DNA of 64,000 nt from JALHUB01 sp050010555 (GTDB lineage: Bacteria; Chloroflexota; Dehalococcoidia; DSTF01; JALHUB01), in contig JBEKKV010000004.1 of the NCBI GenBank assembly GCA_050010555.1, forward strand, positions 17,137 through 81,136, written 5' to 3'. The translations under genes and the position numbers were made by a program. Shown here piece by piece: positions 58,352-64,000 of this stretch. Positions within the stretch are counted from its first letter, which is position 1, and every line of letters starts with the position of its first letter. The notes under the pieces were generated by a model. That model did no database searches and was not told the DNA's origin. It saw only the letters and a program-made list of their open reading frames with translations.

Positions 58352-58660
58352 ATGGCAGGCGAAACCAAGGTCACGACCGATCACGAGGCGATCAGGAAAT
58401 GGGCCGAAGAGCGCGGCGGACGCCCTTCCTCGGTGGCACGGACCGCCGGCAGGAACGACGCTGGCCTTCTGCGGATCAACTTCCCCGGCTACGGCACCGA
58501 GGGCTCGCTGCAGGTGGTCTCCTGGGACGAGTTCTTCCGCAAGTTCGACGAGAAGAATCTGGCGTTTCTCTACCAGGACCAGACCCGCGACGGCAGGGAG
58601 AGCCGCTTCTTCAAGTTCGTCCGGCGCGACCAGGCGAACCGACGCGGCCGGGCGGCCTGA
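58352..58660 (+). CDS. Conserved hypothetical protein (small acidic-basic orphan family)
   Basis: The 102-aa protein has TDHEAIRKWAEERGGRPSSV, GLLRINFPGYGTEGSLQVVSWDEFFRKFDEKNLAFLYQDQT and FFKFVRRD. I recall this small family, sometimes mislabelled as a glycogen branching enzyme in annotations; nothing here supports that activity. The WDEFFxKFDExNLAFLYQ block suggests a compact DNA- or protein-binding domain. The ATG is placed 9 nt after AAGGAGG; an in-frame GTG two codons earlier is possible. Confidence 0.8.
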   Translation: MAGETKVTTDHEAIRKWAEERGGRPSSVARTAGRNDAGLLRINFPGYGTEGSLQVVSWDEFFRKFDEKNLAFLYQDQTRDGRESRFFKFVRRDQANRRGRAA

Positions 58661-58699
58661 CCGCGAACCAGCGGGTCGAAGGCGTCGAGAACGCTCGTC

Positions 58700-59122
58700 C
58701 TAGCGCGCTGCGACGCTGAGGGATGACTTAAGCTTGTTCTCTACGTCGGCCGGCGTGAAGCACACCACCTGATAGCTCCCGGCAGCCTGGACCTGGAACG
58801 GGAAGATGAACTTGCCGGGTATCGGCGTCGCGTCCGGCCGAGCCTGCGGCGAACCGGGCACGACATCCGAGCCAATCGTCTGCACGACCTCGCTGTTCTG
58901 ATCGAGGTCGCATTCCACGTCAATGTTCACGGGATACGTCTGCTGGTAATCCAACTCCACCTGCAGCGGCTGGCCCGCCGCCGGCGTGCCGATGACACGC
59001 ATCGCGGCCAGAGGTTGCTGATACTTGGCGTCACTGCCGATGCCGGTGCGGATGCCGCAACCGCCGGCCACGAGACCCAAGCCCAACGAGGCGAGGAGAA
59101 CAGACCACCTAATAGAGAACAT
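58700..59122 (-). CDS. Small lipoprotein of unknown function
   Basis: The product (140 aa) starts at the ATG at 59120-59122, chosen because it begins a lipoprotein signal (MFSIRWSVLLASLGLGLVAGGC, lipobox VAGGC). The frame upstream is non-signal sequence. The mature part is short, beta-rich and mentions two Cys (VECDLD, VVCFTP) that could form a disulfide. No family is recognised. It is divergent from prfB and convergent with the small orphan. Confidence 0.65.
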   Translation of the reverse strand: MFSIRWSVLLASLGLGLVAGGCGIRTGIGSDAKYQQPLAAMRVIGTPAAGQPLQVELDYQQTYPVNIDVECDLDQNSEVVQTIGSDVVPGSPQARPDATPIPGKFIFPFQVQAAGSYQVVCFTPADVENKLKSSLSVAAR

Positions 59123-59171
59123 GTCGATTGCCCCGCCGCCATGATAGCATGCCCGGCCTCTCGACGCCCCG

Positions 59172-59202
59172 TTTGCCGCGCGGCAAATGCAGCCACTATA
59201 AT
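59172..59202 (+). promoter_or_regulatory. prfB promoter with perfect palindrome
   Basis: TTGCCG (59173-59178) and TATAAT (59197-59202) are 18 nt apart. A perfect 16-bp palindrome TTTGCCGCGCGGCAAA (59172-59187) covers the -35 element and could be an operator serving both prfB and the divergent lipoprotein gene. Confidence 0.6.
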
Positions 59203-59271
59203 TGGACGTGCGATCCGACGGATACACCCGAGGCTTGCGAAGAAAGACAACGCTCCGGACTGGAGTTGAGA

Positions 59272-60373
59272 ATGCAGGATAGCGACGAAACGTTCGGCGA
59301 CATCGAGAGGCGTATCGGCCACATAATGGTGCGTCTTTGACGTAGCCGCCCTCGAACAGGAGATCCGGCGGCTCGAAGAAGAATCGGCGCGGCCCGGCTT
59401 CTGGGATGACCAGGCCGTAGCTCAAGAATCGATGCGGCGGTTGTCCCAGGCGAACGAGACGGTATCAACGTGGCGCGACATTGAGCGCGCCGTCCGCGAC
59501 CTACGCGAGTTGGCCGGCCTGGCGCAGGACGACGAGGCGATGGCGGCGGAAGTGGCAGCGGAAACTGAGGCCCTGAGCAAACGCCTCGACCGGCTCGAGT
59601 TCGAGCTCTCCTTCGCCGGCCCTTATGACCGTCGCAACGCCATCGTCGCAATACACGCCGGCGCCGGCGGCACCGAATCGCAAGACTGGGCGGAGGTGCT
59701 TCTGCGTATGTACCTGCGCTGGGCGGAGCGCCGCGGCTACCAGACCGACCTTGTCGACCACATGCCCGGCGACGAAGCCGGCATCAAGAGCGCGACGCTG
59801 GAGATAAACGGCCGCTACGCCTTCGGTCGCCTGCGCAGCGAGCGCGGCGTCCACCGCCTCGTCCGGCTCTCACCGTTCGACGCCGATCACGCGCGTCACA
59901 CGTCCTTCGCCCTCGTCGAAGTGATGCCGCAGGCGGAAGGCGCCGCCGACGTCACGGTCAATCCGGAGGACCTTCGCATCGATGTTTACCGCTCCAGCGG
60001 CCACGGTGGCCAGAACGTCCAGAAGAACGCCACTGCCGTCCGCATAACCCACCTGCCGACCGGCATCGTCGCCACCTGCCAGAACGAGCGCTCGCAGCAC
60101 CGCAATCGCGAGTCTGCCATGCGCGTGCTCGAGGCGCGGCTGCTGGAGAGGGAGCTGGACCGCCAGGCGGAGGAGCAGTCTCGCATCAAGGGCCAGCACG
60201 TCAGCGCCGGCTGGGGCAACCAGATCCGCAGCTACGTCCTGCACCCATACAAGATGGTGAAGGACCATCGCACGAGTCTTGAATCGAGCGACCCAGACAG
60301 CGTGCTAGATGGCGAGCTTGAAGCGTTCATGGAGGCCTATCTGAAGATGACGATGGGAGGAGACGGACATTGA
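59272..60373 (+). CDS. prfB: Peptide chain release factor 2 (programmed +1 frameshift)
   Basis: The coding sequence is split. ATG 59272 opens a 22-codon frame that ends CGT CTT TGA at 59332-59340. Shifting +1 after CTT (skipping T59338) continues DVAALEQEIRRLEEESARPGFWDD and the rest of RF2 to 60373. The joined product is 366 aa, against 365 in E. coli. It has the RF2 anticodon tripeptide SPF (residues 200-202) and GGQ (245-247) in SSGHGGQNVQKN. RF2 reads UGA and UAA, so low RF2 favours the shift: autoregulation. It has GGAG before its ATG and overlaps the next gene. Confidence 0.95.
59332..59341 (+). other. prfB +1 recoding site
   Basis: The slippery CTT TGA C matches the conserved prfB site. 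The strong Shine-Dalgarno-like stimulator (AGGGGG in E. coli) is not seen just upstream; the local bases are ATGGTGCGT. Confidence 0.9.
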
Positions 60374-61641
60374 AGCGAGTTGTCCTAGGCTTTCTGGCGA
60401 TGGCGCTGGTCCTGCCGGCCGTCTGGTACGCTGCGTCTCCCCTGGCCGTGGCGGCCTTTAGCGGCGTCGTCGTCGATTCGAACGAGGCCACGAACAACTT
60501 CCCGGACGGCGCCACGTTTTCCCTGTCGTTTCACGGACCGGCGGTGGCCAACGCCAAGGCCACGTTCCACTACACCATCGCTCCCGAAGGCGCCCCCGTT
60601 TACGAGGAGCCCACGTGCACCGGAACGTCCACCATAACCTGCACCTTCGACCTGAAGAGCGATTCAAAGCTATTCCTGGTGCCCGGCGCGGTTGTCACCT
60701 ACTTCTGGGAGATAGACGACGGCTCCGGCAACAAAACGGACACGCCGCAGGCGACCTTCGTTTATGACGACACGCGCTACCAGTGGAAGAGCATGACGGA
60801 CGGCAACCTGACGCTCTGGTACTACGGCGCCAGCGAGTCGGACGTGCGCTCTCTCCTGCAAGTCGGGACGGAGGATCTGCAGCGCATGGAGCAGCTCACC
60901 GCGACGCAGGTCACCTTCCCGGTCAAGGTCTACCTCTACGACACAGCGCAGGAGATGGGACCGGCCGCCCTGTCGAACCAGAGCGCGCCGGGCGAGGGGC
61001 TAGTGACGCTGGGCGAGGTCTTCTTCGCGGACACGGCCGTCGTCGCCCTGGACCAGCAGCCGGACGACATCCTTCGCCACGAGCTCGCTCACATCGTAGT
61101 CAAGCAGGCCGTGAAGGGGCCCTTCGGCGACCTGCCCGCCTGGCTAAACGAAGGCGTCGCCGTCTACGCGCAGTCGAAGCCGGACGCGGACGAGAGCCGC
61201 GCCCTTCAGGACGCCATCGCTGCCAACGACGTCTTGTCGCTGGGAAGCATCAGCTCGTCCAGCTCGGCTCTCAGCGCCTCGAAGGTGAGCCTTTTCTACG
61301 GTGAATCCTGGAGCCTGGCTTCATATCTGATCGACCAGTTCGGCGCCGATAAGTTCGCCCAGTTGCTCGCCACGTTCAAGGCGGGCAGCACGGTCGATGC
61401 GGCTTTCCAGAAGGTCTACGGCTTCGACCAGGCGGGATTCGAAGCGTCCTGGCGGGAAAGCGTCGGCCTGCCGCCGAAGCAGTCGGGGGAACAGCAGGCC
61501 CAGCCGACCGGACAGCCGCAGTCGAGCAGCAGCAGCGGGGCGAGCAGCGGCAAACTGGCGGCGTCGGCCGGGCTGATTGCGCTGGCGGCGCTGATCGTCT
61601 GCGCGAGCGTCGTGCTGAGAACGAGACGGAGGCGGCGATAA
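60370..61641 (+). CDS. Membrane-anchored peptidase MA-like metalloprotease
   Basis: The 423-aa protein starts with TTG overlapping the prfB stop (TTGA). It has a signal peptide (VVLGFLAMALVLPAVWYAA), a beta-rich domain, and a gluzincin site RHELAHIVVKQ (His237, Glu238, His241) with the downstream LNEGVAVYAQ (Glu261). A Gln/Ser-rich linker and a C-terminal span (GLIALAALIVCASVVL) followed by RTRRRRR place the catalytic domain outside the cell. It matches the peptidase MA family. Its coupling to prfB looks accidental. Confidence 0.82.
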   Translation: MKRVVLGFLAMALVLPAVWYAASPLAVAAFSGVVVDSNEATNNFPDGATFSLSFHGPAVANAKATFHYTIAPEGAPVYEEPTCTGTSTITCTFDLKSDSKLFLVPGAVVTYFWEIDDGSGNKTDTPQATFVYDDTRYQWKSMTDGNLTLWYYGASESDVRSLLQVGTEDLQRMEQLTATQVTFPVKVYLYDTAQEMGPAALSNQSAPGEGLVTLGEVFFADTAVVALDQQPDDILRHELAHIVVKQAVKGPFGDLPAWLNEGVAVYAQSKPDADESRALQDAIAANDVLSLGSISSSSSALSASKVSLFYGESWSLASYLIDQFGADKFAQLLATFKAGSTVDAAFQKVYGFDQAGFEASWRESVGLPPKQSGEQQAQPTGQPQSSSSSGASSGKLAASAGLIALAALIVCASVVLRTRRRRR

Positions 61642-61648
61642 CCGCGCG

Positions 61649-63163
61649 CTAGCGGTTCGTCGAGGCGGTGCCCTTGGCGTTGCCTACCGGCGTCCTGCCC
61701 TTCAGGACCTCCGTCGCGCCGAAGTACGCCGGCCGGTAGTGGAAGACAACGGCGTTCCCGCCCTCGGCGTCGTGGACGTAGAAGAACTGGTACCCCTGCT
61801 GACGGAAAGCCTCAAACGTATCGTATTTCAGTAGCCAGACGTAATGGACGTCCTTCGCCGTATCGACAGCCTCGCCGCGGTCCGTCAGCATGCTTATCGC
61901 GCTGTGGTCGCGCTCCAGGATGCCAAGCTCCAACCGGTCTTTGTTGCGCATGGCGAACTGCGGGAAGATGGTGCCGATGAATACAACCGAATGCGGCGGG
62001 ATATCGACCGCGGCCAGGTCGTCGGCGTAAGCGCGCTGCGTCGTCATCGTATTCAGGTCGGAGAGCACCATGCCGGCGCCTATCTGCGCCCCGGTGAACT
62101 TCTCCTTGTTTACGTGGTCGCTATTCGGCGACGTTATGTCGACAAAGCCGGCCAGCACCACCACCGCCAAGACGACTGACAGCACGGGCAGCCGAAAATA
62201 GCGCGCCATCAGGAAGAAGCCGAACGGGTAGAGCGGAATGAGGTACGCCACCTCGTGGGGAAGACGCGTAAACGAGGCGAACACCAGCGCCGAAAGCACG
62301 ATCCAGAGCGCCACGTGGCTGTCGCTGAAGAAGTCCCAGGGCAGGCGCTTCAGCCGCGGCAGGGACAGCAGCGCCCCGGCGATGACGGCGATCGCGCCAA
62401 TGAGGCCAAGCGCGTCCTTCCCGAGTAGGTTCAGGAAGCCGAGGAAGGGGATCTTGGCGTCATAGAAGTTGAACATTCCGATGCCGTAGGTTGCGAGGAC
62501 GGGTGAATAGGCGGCAAGCGACACAACTCCCATCGCGCCGATGAACGGCGGCGCCCATCGCAGGCGATGCTCGCGCCAAATCCAGAAAAGGAAAGCGAAC
62601 GCGGCCGTAAACGCCGTAAGGCGGAAACCAATCGCCAGCCCGATGCAGACTCCGGCGAGCAGCGGCCGGCGACGGATCAGCGCCAGGTAGCAAGCAAGAA
62701 TGAACGTCAGCGACCACATGTAGTCCATGGTCAGGACGCTGTTGATCCACAGCAGCGGCGTGAACGCGAAGGCAGGCGTCAGTATCCCCCGCGCCGGCAG
62801 CTTCAGCTCGACGAGCAACCTGGCGAAGAAGTAAACGCCGACCAGCGAAATGAACACCGTCGAGAGATTCGTCGCAACCCAGCCGAAGCGGACCAGCGGC
62901 ACGGTGACGAACTCCTCCAGCGGGAAGCCCGGCAGTCGCGACGGCAAGTACTCGGCGTGCGAGAGCAGATGGTCGGCGGACAGGGCGACGCGCCAGGCAT
63001 CGGGGTCGGCGCCATAGCCGATGCCCAGCCAGGGGATGCGCGACACAACGTAAACGACCGCCAGGGCGGCAAACGCCAGCGGCCGCGTAAAGTCGAACTC
63101 CAGCGCCCGTTCCAGCCAGTCGACGCGCCAGCCTACCTTCGTCCCCACCGTCTCAGCTTCCAT
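61649..63163 (-). CDS. GT-C-like membrane glycosyltransferase or polytopic protein
   Basis: The 504-aa protein has about ten to eleven membrane segments and an extracytosolic C-terminal domain of about 130 residues. The first outer loop carries GIGYGADPDAWRVAL, an acidic motif placed like the DxD/E of GT-C transferases. Other stretches (LLWINSVLTMDYMWSLTFILACYLAL, RLPHEVAYLIPLYPFGFFLMARYF) fit the fold. A sugar-transfer function with a polyprenyl donor is plausible but unproven. Confidence 0.6.
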   Translation of the reverse strand: MEAETVGTKVGWRVDWLERALEFDFTRPLAFAALAVVYVVSRIPWLGIGYGADPDAWRVALSADHLLSHAEYLPSRLPGFPLEEFVTVPLVRFGWVATNLSTVFISLVGVYFFARLLVELKLPARGILTPAFAFTPLLWINSVLTMDYMWSLTFILACYLALIRRRPLLAGVCIGLAIGFRLTAFTAAFAFLFWIWREHRLRWAPPFIGAMGVVSLAAYSPVLATYGIGMFNFYDAKIPFLGFLNLLGKDALGLIGAIAVIAGALLSLPRLKRLPWDFFSDSHVALWIVLSALVFASFTRLPHEVAYLIPLYPFGFFLMARYFRLPVLSVVLAVVVLAGFVDITSPNSDHVNKEKFTGAQIGAGMVLSDLNTMTTQRAYADDLAAVDIPPHSVVFIGTIFPQFAMRNKDRLELGILERDHSAISMLTDRGEAVDTAKDVHYVWLLKYDTFEAFRQQGYQFFYVHDAEGGNAVVFHYRPAYFGATEVLKGRTPVGNAKGTASTNR

Positions 63164-63178
63164 GACTCACCTTTCAGC

Positions 63179-63949
63179 CTACGGTAGTATAATCCCACTT
63201 CCCGTTCGCGCAGTCCCCTCCTGGTGGGGCTGCTCCAGCGGCGTCGACGGACCGGGCGGACCGCCGGCCGGCCGCAGCGCCCTCCCCTGCGCCGCCTGCG
63301 TGATATGCGAGACAATCGCCGTCTCGTCCATGGCGCCCACGAGTACCGCGCGCTCGTCGAGAACGACCGTTGGGACGGCGCGAATACCGTAGCGTTGCGC
63401 CAGCCGAGGGAACTCGCTGATCTCCACCACGTCGACCCGCACCCGTGTAGTCTCCAGCGCCAGCTTGTAGGCCAGCCGCGTCATATCCGGGCAATGCGGG
63501 CAGGCCGGCGTCACGAACAGGTCCAGCCGAACCGTTTGCAGCAGCCGCCGCAAGTGCCGAACGGTCTCCGTCGTCAGCTCCACTTTACCGCGCGACGCGT
63601 CGACGATCCCTTCGATAAGCGACACGAGCTGATTTCCGACGGGAAAGCCGAAGAACCGAAGCGGCCTGTTGAGCGCGCCGCGGACCACGATTCCGGGCAC
63701 TCTGTCGACGCCGAGGCGCGCCGCCTCCTTCGCCGCGTCCGTGAACTCGTGTACGGTCAGCGTTATCTTCTCCGACAGCGCCGCTATCTCCTTCAGCAGC
63801 GTCTGCGCCTCCTCGCAGTAGGCGCACTCCTCGCGACCGGGGATGAAGACAGGCAGTCGACGTTGCGTGAAGTAGTCGATTCGCACGGCGCCCGTCAGTT
63901 CGCGGGCGAACCGCGCCCGAAGGAATTCCTGGTCGCGAAGCGGTATCAC
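63179..63949 (-). CDS. Two-domain thioredoxin-fold protein (PDO-like)
   Basis: The 256-aa protein has two thioredoxin folds, each with a CxxC: EECAYCEEAQTLLKEI (Cys42, Cys45) with VDRVPGIVV, and VTPACPHCPDM (Cys150, Cys153) with IRAVPTVVLDERAVLVGAM. The arrangement is that of protein disulfide oxidoreductases in thermophiles and archaea, also called glutaredoxin-like. It has no signal peptide, so it acts in the cytosol. It starts with GTG; a C-terminal Pro/Gly tail is unique. Its neighbour's -10 (TATACT, 63186-63191) lies at its 3' end. Confidence 0.88.
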   Translation of the reverse strand: MIPLRDQEFLRARFARELTGAVRIDYFTQRRLPVFIPGREECAYCEEAQTLLKEIAALSEKITLTVHEFTDAAKEAARLGVDRVPGIVVRGALNRPLRFFGFPVGNQLVSLIEGIVDASRGKVELTTETVRHLRRLLQTVRLDLFVTPACPHCPDMTRLAYKLALETTRVRVDVVEISEFPRLAQRYGIRAVPTVVLDERAVLVGAMDETAIVSHITQAAQGRALRPAGGPPGPSTPLEQPHQEGTARTGSGIILP

Positions 63950-64000
63950 GAGACTCTCTCGATGCTCCTTACGGCGCGGTTCGCCCGCCGTCGCGCTCTT

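Overview
The window is GC-rich chromosomal DNA from a bacterium that I place, by inference, in the Chloroflexota, probably near the Dehalococcoidia. The reasons are the order PIN/TRAM-ispD-ispF-cysE-cysS next to a tRNA-tuf-secE-nusG-rplKAJL block, a long-insert RpoC with an acidic tail, many TTG/GTG starts, and an acetogen-type MetFV-HdrABC-MvhD operon. No 16S rRNA, prophage, insertion sequence or CRISPR array is present.

Positions 1-7.9 kb hold an envelope/exopolysaccharide operon on the minus strand. Read 5' to 3' it runs: promoter, a roughly 250-nt structured leader, GT26 glycosyltransferase, polyprenyl-phosphate sugar transferase, Wzz-like chain-length protein, CpsD-like ATPase, a 46-aa membrane peptide, a flippase, a GT2 glycosyltransferase and a methyltransferase cut by the window edge. 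Beside it (8.0-10.0 kb) lie a secreted putative carbohydrate-active protein with a long Thr/Pro linker and a tightly coupled 59-codon upstream ORF.

Positions 10.3-19.7 kb (plus strand) hold a MarR regulator and then seven genes: MvhD-like, MetF, HdrC, HdrB, a 1474-residue HdrA fusion, MvhD and MetV. From MetF to MetV the genes are joined by overlapping start/stop codons. The HdrA carries an inserted GltD/NfnB-like NAD(P)H module between two HdrA-like halves. Together the genes predict a flavin-based electron-bifurcating methylene-tetrahydrofolate reductase complex. This is the most remarkable system in the window.

Positions 19.7-26.8 kb contain an NRAMP-family transporter whose ion-site motifs are not those of Mn/Fe transporters, paired with a soluble PRC-MgtE_N-CBS protein behind a long leader that ends in a Shine-Dalgarno-sequestering hairpin. 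Then come larB-larC (nickel-pincer cofactor synthesis), two tandem paralogous lipoproteins and radC.

Positions 26.9-48.5 kb are core information processing: LysM protein, rplL, rplJ (with an L10 leader and attenuator), rplA, rplK, nusG, secE, rpmG, tuf, tRNA-Thr/Tyr/Thr, cysS, cysE, ispF, ispD, a PIN-TRAM protein, a radical SAM protein, rpoC, rpoB and cobO. Cobalamin adenosylation and the Fe-S-rich Hdr complex fit an anaerobic, corrinoid-using metabolism.

Positions 48.5-64 kb hold htrA, sppA, thrB-lysC, a NifU-like protein, dnaE, a short-chain dehydrogenase, a small conserved orphan, a lipoprotein, prfB with a programmed +1 frameshift, a peptidase-MA-like metalloprotease, a GT-C-like membrane protein and a two-thioredoxin-fold protein. 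Function calls rest on motifs read by eye; no database search was run.
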